Assembly: GCA_946409855.1 (NCBI GenBank)
Contig: CAMJXZ010000090.1
Span: 1-10,395, forward strand
Direction: 5' to 3'
Length of the DNA stretch: 10,395 nucleotides
DNA from: an uncultured Clostridia bacterium
GTDB taxonomy: Bacteria; Bacillota; Clostridia; Christensenellales; Aristaeellaceae
Positions 1 to 7,310 of this stretch are shown piece after piece (the first letter of the stretch is position 1; each line of letters starts with the position of its first letter). The notes beneath the pieces are model-generated. The model did not search any database and had not been told where the DNA came from. It saw only the letters and a list, made by a program, of their open reading frames with translations. The translations under genes and the position numbers were made by a program.

Positions 1-163
1 CGGCGATCTTGTCGATGTTCATGTGGCCGGGGACGATTTCGTTGTAGGAGCTGACCACCCCGATCAGGGGGCGGGCGATCTCTTCTTCGGTAAAGCCCAG
101 GGCGTACAAAAGGCTGCGGTTCGGCGCGCGCTCCACGCCGGTCTTGATGGCTTCTGACAGCAT
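1..163 (-). CDS. ilvD: Dihydroxy-acid dehydratase, N-terminal part (runs off the window)
   Basis: This is the first 54 codons of a gene that continues beyond base 1. IlvD is a cytoplasmic iron-sulphur enzyme. It dehydrates 2,3-dihydroxy-3-methylbutanoate and 2,3-dihydroxy-3-methylpentanoate to the 2-keto acid precursors of valine, leucine and isoleucine. The visible residues match the family start closely: MLSEAIKTGVERAPNRSLL, then RPLIGVVSSYNEIVPGHMN at residues 31-49. The start at 163 is preceded by GGAGG (172-176) at 8-base spacing. An in-frame ATG at 178 would place this SD inside the coding region, so it is rejected. The gene has its own promoter (241-269) and lies after the terminator of the polysaccharide operon, so it is probably an independent housekeeping unit. 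The cysteines and the catalytic region lie outside the window. The family call is secure; completeness cannot be judged. Confidence 0.93.
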   Translation of the reverse strand, partial: MLSEAIKTGVERAPNRSLLYALGFTEEEIARPLIGVVSSYNEIVPGHMNIDKIA

Positions 164-190
164 GACGATTGCCTCCATGAAAAATGATTT

Positions 191-207
191 CTCCGGCGGG
201 GCCGGAG
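191..207 (-). promoter_or_regulatory. Hairpin in the ilvD 5' leader
   Basis: A perfect 7-bp inverted repeat (CTCCGGC / GCCGGAG) with a 3-base loop lies in the roughly 70-nt predicted leader, 15 bases upstream of the ilvD SD. A second copy of the left arm (TTCCGGC on the minus strand, 224-230) could pair with the same right arm over 6 bp, so two mutually exclusive stems are possible. No clean U-run follows the stem, so it is not an obvious terminator. The leader is too short for a T-box riboswitch. Any regulatory role is inference. Confidence 0.35.
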
Positions 208-240
208 CATAGTCTTTGGATCAGCCGGAATAACGAATCA

Positions 241-269
241 ACTATAACAGTGTTTGAGCAAATAATCAA
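241..269 (-). promoter_or_regulatory. Sigma-A-type promoter of ilvD with extended -10
   Basis: Reading the minus strand, a -35 box TTGATT (264-269) is followed by a 17-base spacer and a -10 box TATAGT (241-246). A TG one base upstream of the -10 (248-249) makes it an extended -10. Spacing is ideal and both boxes are close to TTGACA/TATAAT. Transcription would begin near 234, giving a leader of about 70 nt before the ilvD start at 163. It lies in a locally AT-rich gap just after the polysaccharide operon. Confidence 0.75.
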
Positions 270-279
270 TCGGAAACGC

Positions 280-324
280 AAAAAAAGTCCAAAGGAAAAC
301 GCGGGCGGGCGTCAGCGGTTTTCC
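280..324 (-). terminator. Probable intrinsic terminator of the polysaccharide operon
   Basis: On the minus strand GGAAAACCGC (315-324) pairs with GCGTTTTCC (294-302): 9 bp with one bulged C and a 12-base loop. The stem is followed by TTT, GGAC and then seven T (280-286). The left arm is within the last codons of the flippase gene, and the stop codon (312-314) lies in the loop. The interrupted T-run and AT-containing stem make this a moderate rather than a strong terminator. Its position between the operon and the ilvD promoter supports the call. Confidence 0.5.
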
Positions 325-1742
325 GCGCCCGGACGAAGCAGCCGGACGGCGGCGGAAAGGTCCCTGCGGAAAACGATGAAAAAGAGGGCGGCCAGCGCGG
401 CCGCGGCGGCCAGGCGGAGCGGGAAGTACGGATAGGCCAGGTACAGCAGGCCCCCGAGAATTGCGCTGACGGCGGCGGACAAAAGGAGAAAGCGGTCGTC
501 GTAGAGCCGGACGCCCAGCTTTTTGCGGACGATCAGGAAGTGGAGCAGCAGGAGCATCAGGTAGCTTAAAAAAGTAGTGGCGGCGGCGGCCGCGAAACCG
601 TACTTCGGCACGAAGAGGAAGTTGAGGGCCAGATTGAGGGCGGCGGCCGCCATGGTGCCGAAGGACGCGTACCTGGTCTTTTTCATGTGCAGCTCCAGGT
701 TGATGTAGTGGGCGTACAGGCACTGGCAGATGATCCCCAGGGCCGTGGCGGGGATGGCGGGGGCGGCGGCTTCATAGGCGCTGCCGCCCAGCAGCAGGAC
801 CGCTTCCGGTCCAGCGGCGGTCAGACACAGCCCGAGCACGCAGGTGCCGGCGGCAAGCAGCCGGACATAGCGGCGGATCTCCTCCCGCCGCCCTTCCTGC
901 AGACTGTCGTGGAACCAGGGGAGCCAGGCCTGGTTCACCGTCTCCAGCAGCAGATAGAGCAGCAGCGCGTAATTGCGCACCAGGTGAAAATAGGCGACCT
1001 CAGTCTGCCCGCTGAAGCGGGCGATGACCAGCTTGTCCGACTGGGCGAGGATGTTCAGGGACAGGGCGTGCAGCATCATGGGCACGGACAGCTCAAGCCC
1101 GTAGCGCCAGTATTCCCGGTCAAAAACCGCCCGCCGGCCGGGACGGGCCGTGAGGAAAATCAGCAGGGACAGAACGAAAGTCGGGACGGTCAGGCCGACC
1201 ATCCGGGAAAAGCCGCGGTCCCACCCGGCAAAAAGGATCAGCAGCAGGGACAGAAGCGCCGGCGCCAGCGCCAGGTACCACTGCATGAGGATATTTTCGC
1301 GGGTGCGGTACCGGTAGCGAAGGCCCGCCTGTTTGAAGGTGACCGCCGGGGCGAAGCACAGATAGACAAGGAGCAGCACGGTTTCTTCCGGCCGCAGCGA
1401 AAGAAGGGAAGAAAGGGGCCTGAGGAACACCGCCCCCGCCAGGGACAAACCCAGCGACACCAGCAGCGAAAGCGTCCGGACGGAGCCGATGTATTCGTCC
1501 AGCTTTTCCGGGTAATCCAGCTTTGCGCGGCCGATGCTGTTCATCAGGTTCAGGCTGAACACCGGGAGCAGCAGCGAACAGCAGGACTGAAAGGTCCCCG
1601 CGGCGCCGTACTGGGCCGTGGTGAGCAGGCGGGTAAACAGGGGCGTGGTCAGGAAAGACGTAAGCCGGATCAGTACGGAGGACAGCACATACCACAGCCC
1701 GGCCGTGAGCGCGGTCCGGTCGTTGTTTCTGCCGGTCTGCAT
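312..1742 (-). CDS. Wzx-type oligosaccharide flippase (polysaccharide biosynthesis protein, MATE/MOP superfamily)
   Basis: This is a predicted inner-membrane protein of 476 residues, typical for Wzx/PST flippases, which move undecaprenyl-diphosphate-linked repeat units to the outer face. The N-terminus has the family pattern TAGLWYVLSSVLIRLTSF, then TTPLFTRLLTTAQYG at about residues 32-46. Around twelve to fourteen hydrophobic segments follow, including ones near residues 92-107, 121-135, 155-172, 183-198, 295-310, 335-349, 390-405, 418-435 and 442-458. It is the last gene of the operon and the only one not joined by a 4-base overlap. I chose the start at 1742 because AAAGGAGG (1754-1761) lies 11 bases upstream and family similarity begins there. 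An in-frame ATG at 1769 would add nine residues; its own SD (GGAGGG, 1781-1786) overlaps a GC-rich hairpin. The family is clear, the transported glycan is unknown, and the gene name wzx is not proven. Confidence 0.9.
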   Translation of the reverse strand: MQTGRNNDRTALTAGLWYVLSSVLIRLTSFLTTPLFTRLLTTAQYGAAGTFQSCCSLLLPVFSLNLMNSIGRAKLDYPEKLDEYIGSVRTLSLLVSLGLSLAGAVFLRPLSSLLSLRPEETVLLLVYLCFAPAVTFKQAGLRYRYRTRENILMQWYLALAPALLSLLLILFAGWDRGFSRMVGLTVPTFVLSLLIFLTARPGRRAVFDREYWRYGLELSVPMMLHALSLNILAQSDKLVIARFSGQTEVAYFHLVRNYALLLYLLLETVNQAWLPWFHDSLQEGRREEIRRYVRLLAAGTCVLGLCLTAAGPEAVLLLGGSAYEAAAPAIPATALGIICQCLYAHYINLELHMKKTRYASFGTMAAAALNLALNFLFVPKYGFAAAAATTFLSYLMLLLLHFLIVRKKLGVRLYDDRFLLLSAAVSAILGGLLYLAYPYFPLRLAAAAALAALFFIVFRRDLSAAVRLLRPGAENR

Positions 1743-1775
1743 GCGGGGCGCCGCCTCCTTTGGATCCATTCTGGG

Positions 1776-1793
1776 CCCGGCCCTCCGGCCGGG
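1776..1793 (-). promoter_or_regulatory. GC-rich hairpin in the spacer before the flippase gene
   Basis: CCCGGCC / GGCCGGG forms a perfect 7-bp stem with a 4-base loop between the TPP-enzyme stop codon (1803-1805) and the flippase gene. On the minus strand the loop reads GGAG, part of a GGAGGG that could serve the upstream ATG at 1769. No T-run follows, so it is not an intrinsic terminator. It might set the ratio of flippase to upstream products by pausing, mRNA protection or SD occlusion; this is inference. Confidence 0.4.
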
Positions 1794-1802
1794 GAAAACT
1801 GA

Positions 1803-3572
1803 TTATTTTTTGAACAGCCGCCGGATCCGCTCCGTGCCCTGTTCGCCCAGCACGGACTTGAGCGCTTCCTTGGCCTGGCCCTTGCCGGTCCGGTCGATGC
1901 GGCTCATCCGGTCAAAGGCCTCGGCGTCTTTGGCGGCCTCGGTGAATACCTCGAACAGGATGGGCCGGGCGGACGGTTCGGGGGAGACGAAATCGGGCAG
2001 GCAGCGCTCGAATTCCTCTTTGGTTTCGGCGGTCAGGAACCGGAAACCGAGGTTCTCTGAAAAGTCCCGCAAAAGGGCCGGGGAGGGGCCGCCGAAATGC
2101 CCGCCGGCGCAGATGAACCGGTTGGCCTCCTCAAAGCCCAGCCAGCGCTGGGAAGGATGGCCGTTGTGCCGGAAGATGTTGCCCCCGTCGTTGTGCACCA
2201 CCAGCACCCGGAGGTTGGAATCCACGTGCCGGTTGGCCAGGGCGGTCATGTCGTAAAAGAAGGTCAGGTCCCCCATGACGCCGAAGTACAGACGGTCTTT
2301 GCGGCACAAAGAGGCGCCGACCAGGGCGGATACCGTGCCGTCGATGCCCCGGCAGCCGGAATTGCAGGCGGCCCGGACGCCTTCGGGCAGTTCGAAAAAG
2401 TTCCACGCCCGGATGGTGTCGCTGCAGCCCAGATGGACCGCGGCCCCCGCCGGGAGGGCTTTGGCCAGGCGGGAAGCGACATAGATGCTGGAGAAGGGCA
2501 GTTCGGGGATCCGCTCCGACACTTCCCGGCAGACGCCCCGGAAGGCTTCCGCGTAAAGACCGGGGCCTTCCGGCAGCCCTTCGCTGCAGGCGTCAAAAAA
2601 CGCCCGCTCTTCCATTTCAAACACGGCCCGGAGCTTCCGCGTCGGGTCCCGCAGCTCCCCGTCCGGGCTGACCCGCCACACCGCCCGGACAGAGGAGGAC
2701 AGCTTTTCCATCATCCGGTCGTCCGTGGTCTCTTCCCCGATGTGGATCATCAGCCCGATGTCCCTGAGCGGCTCGTACTGAACGTCCTGCGCCGCCAGCA
2801 GCGACGCCTGCACCCGGTATTTGCCGTAGTAGCGGCTGGCGTGGTCGCACAGCACCGCGGCGTCGAAGGCCGCGCAGAAGCGGTCCAGGGAACGGGTTTC
2901 TTCATCTGTCCATTCCCGGTGCCCGCCGGCCAGGACGAGGATCTTTTTCCCCTCGCCCGGGTCGATGGGCGGGAGCCTGTCCCCCGGGAAGTAGCGGCGG
3001 ATGACCGGCGGGTCGGGCAGGCGCTGGACGGAAAACTCCATCTGCGGCCCGCCCCAGGGCAGGTCCAGATGGACCGGTCCGCCGCCGCGGCGCGTCAGCT
3101 CCAGGATGGCCCGGTTGATCTTGAGGATGCTGTCCCATTCGTCCTGCGGGGTGCGCACGGGGAAAAGATGTACCTTGAGCCGCACCGTGTCCGACGGGGA
3201 AGCGTCCCGGTCGATGGCCTGGGGGGTCAGCTGCCCTGCCTCACCGTAGCCGTGCAGGCCGGTGACGGCCAGGATGGGGAGCTTGCGGTGATACGCTTCG
3301 GTGAGCCCGGGGTAGTAGTTGCGGGAGGCGGTGGCTTCCGTGCAGGTGAGCACCACCGGCTCCCCGGATTCGGCGCTCAGCCCGCAGGCCATGTACGCCG
3401 CGCTCCGCTCGTCGACGCAGGAATACATCTCAAAGGATCCGTCGTGCTGCAGGCTGCCCACCAGTTCCATGTTGGTGGTGCCGGGGGAGGCGATCACCTT
3501 GCGGATGCCGTGGGCTTTGAGCAGGGCGACCAGCAGCTGCACGTTCCGGTTGGCCGCGTAGTAATAGGTCAT
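1803..3572 (-). CDS. MenD-like thiamine-diphosphate-dependent enzyme of unknown substrate
   Basis: This is a cytoplasmic TPP enzyme of 589 residues with the usual three-domain layout. The N-terminal Pyr domain (about 1-180) has SPG at 29-31 and DERSAAYMA at 54-62, where E55 is the expected cofactor-activating glutamate. A central domain (about 205-330) follows. The C-terminal PP domain has CRGIDGTVSALVGAS (407-421), GDLTFFYD (434-441) and HNDGGNIF (460-467), the metal/diphosphate-binding pattern. The order and wording resemble MenD (SEPHCHC synthase) more than acetolactate synthase. However, MenD's SPGSRS substrate loop reads SPGTTN here, losing the isochorismate-binding arginine, and no menaquinone genes are nearby. 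Its ATG overlaps the pyruvyl transferase stop codon by 4 bases, so the two are translationally coupled. I infer a 2-keto-acid-derived carboligation or decarboxylation that supplies or modifies a glycan substituent. The TPP-enzyme call is firm; the reaction is unknown. Confidence 0.88.
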   Translation of the reverse strand: MTYYYAANRNVQLLVALLKAHGIRKVIASPGTTNMELVGSLQHDGSFEMYSCVDERSAAYMACGLSAESGEPVVLTCTEATASRNYYPGLTEAYHRKLPILAVTGLHGYGEAGQLTPQAIDRDASPSDTVRLKVHLFPVRTPQDEWDSILKINRAILELTRRGGGPVHLDLPWGGPQMEFSVQRLPDPPVIRRYFPGDRLPPIDPGEGKKILVLAGGHREWTDEETRSLDRFCAAFDAAVLCDHASRYYGKYRVQASLLAAQDVQYEPLRDIGLMIHIGEETTDDRMMEKLSSSVRAVWRVSPDGELRDPTRKLRAVFEMEERAFFDACSEGLPEGPGLYAEAFRGVCREVSERIPELPFSSIYVASRLAKALPAGAAVHLGCSDTIRAWNFFELPEGVRAACNSGCRGIDGTVSALVGASLCRKDRLYFGVMGDLTFFYDMTALANRHVDSNLRVLVVHNDGGNIFRHNGHPSQRWLGFEEANRFICAGGHFGGPSPALLRDFSENLGFRFLTAETKEEFERCLPDFVSPEPSARPILFEVFTEAAKDAEAFDRMSRIDRTGKGQAKEALKSVLGEQGTERIRRLFKK

Positions 3573-4783
3573 TGCGTGTCCTTTCCGCCGCCGGAGGCGG
3601 CCAGAAGAATCTGTTCACGGAGGATCGCCTCCGTTTCCCGGACGGCCCGGGCGGCGATCTGTCCGCTTTCCCGGGCGGCCTCCCGCAGCGCGCCGCGCTG
3701 ATTCATCAGCTCCATTGTCTGATCCGCGGCCTCCTGGGCGGAAAAACGGGTCAGGTCCACAAGATAAGGATAGGAAAGACTTTTCAGCAGCCCCGTGAAT
3801 TTCGGGCTGTAGGCCGTCGGGATGACCGCCGTGCCCGCCGAAAGGGCGCTGATCACGGCGTGCATCCTGGCGCCGATCAGAAGATCCATCCGGGCGACCG
3901 CTTCCCGGGCCCGGACGGGGCTGTCAAAGGGCGGCAGCACCCGCGCGTCCGGGAACGCTTCCCGGAACAGGGGGCCGGCGTCCTGCCCCACGTGGGGGAT
4001 CAGGAAGACCTCACAGCGGCTGTCCCGGGTCAGGCGGGTGAGGATCAGCCGCAGGTACTCGTCGTAATCCGCCTTCAGGGCGAAGCGGACGTCGGTGGGT
4101 TCGGTTCTGTTTTGGACCAGGAGGGAGGAAGCGTTGACCCCGACGCGGATCCTGCCGGACGCGGGCTTCTCCTGCTCCGTCCAGGGGAGGGCGAAGGCCA
4201 GGTCGGTCAGGGCGGGCACCTCCCGGCCGCACAGGGCTTTCGCGGCCTGCGCGGACGCCGTGTCCCGGGCCAGGACACACCGGGCCTTTTTGAGCACACG
4301 CGCCGCCCGGCGGGCGTTCCGCTCTTTGAGAAACGGCCCGTAGGTCTGCGGCCCCAGGATCAGCGGGCGGTCCATCGAAAGGATCTTTTCCTTGATCCGG
4401 GTAAAGCCCCGGAAGCGCCAGGGGCCGTAGATGTCCGTCAGCGAATCCCCCTGCGTCAGGTCGATGAAAAGATCGCATTCCTTCATGGCGGCATACGCTC
4501 TTTGGGTCAGCCGGGGATGGCGCAGCTCGGCCAGGGGATGGAACAGGGACGTGGTTTTGACGGCGGCCAGCTGCCCGGGGTCCATCCGAAGCCCGCTGGT
4601 CATCAGGCCGGTGGCCCGTTTGTCCGGCAGGTCTTCAAAGACGCGATACCGGAAAGACATTTGGGTTTCCCCGGCGATGCGCTCCAGCATGGAAAGCAGC
4701 GACCAGGTCAGCGCCGCGCAGCCCATGTTCTCGGTATGGATCATGCAGCCTTCCAGGCCGACGGTGAGGGTTTTATCTGTCAT
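3569..4783 (-). CDS. Polysaccharide pyruvyl transferase family protein
   Basis: This is a cytoplasmic protein of 404 residues matching the PS_pyruv_trans family (CsaB/WcaK/ExoV type), whose members transfer pyruvate from phosphoenolpyruvate onto sugars, often as a ketal. Family signatures are NMGCAALTWSLLSML near the N-terminus (19-33), the QGDSLTDIYG block (111-120), LILGPQTYGPF (141-151), and the C-terminal LLIGARMHAVISALSAGTA block (301-319). The start at 4783 has GGAGG at 4789-4793 (5-base spacing) and overlaps the previous stop as ATGA. The open frame extends to 4858 without homology, so the extension is rejected. The gene end overlaps the start of the TPP-enzyme gene by 4 bases. It probably decorates the repeat unit. 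The family is broad and some members may use other substrates, so the acceptor sugar cannot be named. Confidence 0.88.
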   Translation of the reverse strand: MTDKTLTVGLEGCMIHTENMGCAALTWSLLSMLERIAGETQMSFRYRVFEDLPDKRATGLMTSGLRMDPGQLAAVKTTSLFHPLAELRHPRLTQRAYAAMKECDLFIDLTQGDSLTDIYGPWRFRGFTRIKEKILSMDRPLILGPQTYGPFLKERNARRAARVLKKARCVLARDTASAQAAKALCGREVPALTDLAFALPWTEQEKPASGRIRVGVNASSLLVQNRTEPTDVRFALKADYDEYLRLILTRLTRDSRCEVFLIPHVGQDAGPLFREAFPDARVLPPFDSPVRAREAVARMDLLIGARMHAVISALSAGTAVIPTAYSPKFTGLLKSLSYPYLVDLTRFSAQEAADQTMELMNQRGALREAARESGQIAARAVRETEAILREQILLAASGGGKDTQ

Positions 4784-6156
4784 GGAAACCTCCCGGGCCC
4801 GGTCTTTTGCCCGGGCATTGTTTCCAGAAAGGTGTAAATCAGGAACAGGTACATGCACCTGCCCGGGTCCAGAAAGCTCAGGTTGATCAGGCCCACCGTC
4901 AGGTACAGAAGCAGGCTCTTTACCGTCCGGGCCATGGGGGAGCCGGAACGCCCGGCCGCGCGGAAGGAGCCGAACAGGAACCAGAGCGACCAGATGAGGC
5001 CCAGCAGGCCGAACTCGTTGATCAGGCCGATCAGGCCCACGTCGCTGCGGTAATACTGGCCGGCGGGGCCGTAGAGCAGCTGCCAGCCGGCGATGCTTTT
5101 GCTGGAACTGATCAGCCCGATGCCGGTCAGCGGATGCGCAAGGAACTGCTCCCAGTAATGGCTGATGGCCCGCAGGCGGACCACGAAGCCCGCGTCGCCG
5201 TACAGATAGGAGTACAGCGCCGGGGTCAGGCTGTCGGACAGGATGAAGGCGAAAATCAGCAGCGCGGCCGAAAGAAACAGGAACAGGAGCTTGACCAGCC
5301 AGTGGGTCTTTTTCTCCGTCATCATCACCAGGAAAAAGACCGCGGCCAGGTACAGGACGACCGTCCTGGTTTTGCTGACGAACACCACGTGGATCAGGCC
5401 CAGGATCAGGTTGACCGCGTCCGCCCGGCCGGCGTTTCTTTCCAGCACCCGCACCATGGAGATGATCAGCCCGGTATACAGGACGATGCCGCCGACCTTG
5501 AGGCGGATCGACCCGTTGCGGATCAGGGCGGAGGTGACGGTCACCTGAAGGAGATTGATTTCAGCCAGGGAATACAGCGAAAAGGCGATCAGCGCCACGG
5601 CGGAGGAAACGATCGAGAACAGGACGATCAGCCGGAGCAGCCGGGGCAGGAAATCCCTCTGCCGGATCTCCGGGTACTGGAGCAGGGCGAAAAAGCACAG
5701 CGGGGGGACAAAATAATAGACGGCCTCCTTGGCGATCAGGTGGATGGGCTGGCGGACGATCAGCCAGGTGACGGGGATCTCCAGCAGCATCAGCGCGAGA
5801 AAGCAAAGGATCTGCGGGGCGAAGCGGAAGGAAAGGTGGACCCGTTTGGTGATGCTCACGCTGTACACCAGGGAGGCGCCCGCCAGGACGATCAGGCACA
5901 GGAAGGTAAAATCCGTGCTGTACAGTTCCCCCAGCACCGGCAGATACACGTAAAACCCGAACAGCTGCGTCAGCAGAAGCAGCAGGAAAAACAGGTACAC
6001 CATGCAGGCGCTCAGGTGCAGCGTGCGCACCGAGCGCCCCAGGGGTGAGGCAAACAGCCCCGGGAAAAACCTGGCCAGCCGGCGCAGCGTCTGCCGGGCG
6101 GCCTGTCTGAGCCGCCCGGCAGCTGTCCGGGACACGTTTTTCATGCGGCTGTTCAC
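4780..6156 (-). CDS. Wzy/O-antigen-ligase-type membrane protein (probable polysaccharide polymerase)
   Basis: This is a predicted multi-pass membrane protein of 458 residues in the O-antigen ligase/polymerase (Wzy_C, PF04932) style. After a basic, arginine-rich N-terminus (1-45), hydrophobic segments occur near 50-68, 82-100, 113-134, 145-160, 172-198, 222-238, 247-278, 286-307, 374-396 and 414-444. A long non-membrane stretch at about 308-373 contains HYWEQFLAHPLTGIG (333-347), and SDVGLIGLINEFGLLG follows at 371-386; both are characteristic of this superfamily. It should act at the outer membrane face, joining repeat units or transferring the chain to an acceptor. The GTG at 6156 overlaps the preceding stop as GTGA, matching the other junctions. 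The SD AAGGA (6159-6163) sits only 2 bases from GTG and 14 from the in-frame ATG at 6144, so the exact start is uncertain. Polymerase and ligase cannot be told apart from sequence alone; the operon favours polymerase. Confidence 0.82.
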   Translation of the reverse strand: MNSRMKNVSRTAAGRLRQAARQTLRRLARFFPGLFASPLGRSVRTLHLSACMVYLFFLLLLLTQLFGFYVYLPVLGELYSTDFTFLCLIVLAGASLVYSVSITKRVHLSFRFAPQILCFLALMLLEIPVTWLIVRQPIHLIAKEAVYYFVPPLCFFALLQYPEIRQRDFLPRLLRLIVLFSIVSSAVALIAFSLYSLAEINLLQVTVTSALIRNGSIRLKVGGIVLYTGLIISMVRVLERNAGRADAVNLILGLIHVVFVSKTRTVVLYLAAVFFLVMMTEKKTHWLVKLLFLFLSAALLIFAFILSDSLTPALYSYLYGDAGFVVRLRAISHYWEQFLAHPLTGIGLISSSKSIAGWQLLYGPAGQYYRSDVGLIGLINEFGLLGLIWSLWFLFGSFRAAGRSGSPMARTVKSLLLYLTVGLINLSFLDPGRCMYLFLIYTFLETMPGQKTGPGRFP

Positions 6157-7310
6157 TGTCCTTTCTTCTGCCTGAAATCAGCAAGCGCTTCTTTGTACAA
6201 ACCGGTGACCCGGGCGCCGATCCTGTCCCAGGAAAGGGCCTTGCGCACCTTCTCCCTGCCGCGGGCGCCCATGGCCGCCCAGCTGTCCTTCCGGTCCGCG
6301 GCCCGTTCCATGGCCCGGGAAAGGCTCTCCGCGTCCCCGGGGGCGCAGAGAAAGCCGCTCTCGCCTTCCGAAACGAATTCCTCAAAGGAGGGAATGGCGG
6401 TGGCGACGGCCGGTTTCCCGTAGGCGTACACCAGCTGCAGCACGCCGCTCTGGTAGACGTCCCGGTAGGGCAGCACGCACACGTCGCAGGCGGAATAATA
6501 GGCGCTCAGCTCTTCTTCCGGGATAAAGCGGATGTCCGTCCTGAGGACGGAGCTGTCCAGCCCGAAGCGATCGATCAGCTCCTGATAGACGCTGAAATCG
6601 TCCTTCCAGACGCTGCCGGCCACTACCAGGAACAGGTTGTCCCGCCGCCGGCACAGCTGCCCGAAGGCGGTCAGCAGCACGTCCAGCCCCTTGACCTTTT
6701 TGATCTGTCCGAAAAAAAGAAAGACAGTCCTGTCCTTTGGGATGCCCAGCCGTGTCCTGGCCGTATCGGCCGGAAGGGGGGCGGCAAAGTCCAGGAAATG
6801 GCCGTGGGGGATCAGGGACACCTTGTCATGAAGCTCCGGAAAGAGCGCCTGAAAGCGGGCGACGTTGGCCTGGGCCTGGACAAAGATCCGGCTGCACCAG
6901 GCGTAGATCCTGCGGTAAAAGTACAGGTCGAAGCGCTTCTGGTCAAAGGGCAGGATGTCGTGGACGCCGGCCACCGGGCAGATCCCCCTTTTCGCGAGCC
7001 TGCGGATGAAAAAGGCGTCCGCCGGGGAAAGGGAGAACCATTCCAGATGGACGATGTCAAACCGCTCCCGCCGCGCCTTCCGGAGAATCCAGCGCCAGAC
7101 GGACAGGTAGTTGAGGGCCTTGCGGAGCTTCCCGATGTCCTTGCGGGAGGTCAGGAAACGGCGGTGGCAGGGGCAGCGGCAGTATCCTGTGTCCTCCACG
7201 CCGTCGGTCACCATCTCCACCCGGCAGCCCGCGTCCAATAACGCGTTGGCCAGGCTGAAGGAATACTTGAAGTTGACGGACGCGATCTGGTCCAGAATCA
7301 ATACCTTCAT
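6153..7310 (-). CDS. Glycosyltransferase family 4 (GT-B fold)
   Basis: This is a cytoplasmic or membrane-associated glycosyltransferase of 385 residues. The N-terminal domain opens MKVLILDQIASVNFKYS and includes DIVHLEWFS (85-93) and GVHDILPFD (115-123). The C-terminal donor domain starts at about 195 with FLFFGQIKKVKGLDVLLTAF (197-216). The donor-binding region includes DVCVLPYRDVYQSGVLQLVYA (276-296) and PSFEEFVSEGESGFLCAPGD (307-326), the GT4 E-x7-E-like block. The start at 7310 has AAAGGA (7320-7325) at 9-base spacing and overlaps the preceding stop as ATGA. The 33-residue extension to 7409 is non-homologous and rejected. It probably adds one sugar to the lipid-linked repeat unit; donor and linkage cannot be read from sequence. 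The gene end overlaps the start of the Wzy-like gene. Confidence 0.9.
   Translation of the reverse strand: MKVLILDQIASVNFKYSFSLANALLDAGCRVEMVTDGVEDTGYCRCPCHRRFLTSRKDIGKLRKALNYLSVWRWILRKARRERFDIVHLEWFSLSPADAFFIRRLAKRGICPVAGVHDILPFDQKRFDLYFYRRIYAWCSRIFVQAQANVARFQALFPELHDKVSLIPHGHFLDFAAPLPADTARTRLGIPKDRTVFLFFGQIKKVKGLDVLLTAFGQLCRRRDNLFLVVAGSVWKDDFSVYQELIDRFGLDSSVLRTDIRFIPEEELSAYYSACDVCVLPYRDVYQSGVLQLVYAYGKPAVATAIPSFEEFVSEGESGFLCAPGDAESLSRAMERAADRKDSWAAMGARGREKVRKALSWDRIGARVTGLYKEALADFRQKKGQ

Noticed and set aside
164..240. T-box riboswitch or leader peptide upstream of ilvD
   Set aside because: The leader is only about 70 nt with no T-box sequence. The one upstream ATG (208-210, minus strand) has no SD and runs out of frame into ilvD.
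1803..3572. TPP enzyme as acetolactate synthase working with the nearby ilvD
   Set aside because: The domain wording is MenD-like rather than IlvB-like, the gene is coupled to a pyruvyl transferase inside a polysaccharide operon, and ilvD has its own promoter after a terminator.
1803..3572. TPP enzyme as genuine MenD of menaquinone synthesis
   Set aside because: The substrate loop SRS is replaced by TTN, no men genes are nearby, and the context is glycan assembly. It remains testable, so it was not named menD.
687..6048. Long plus-strand open frames opposite the operon (687-1802, 2097-3701, 3572-4837, 4807-6048)
   Set aside because: They are antisense to well-supported genes, are rich in G, Q, R, D and P with no recognisable motifs, and are expected shadows in GC-rich DNA.
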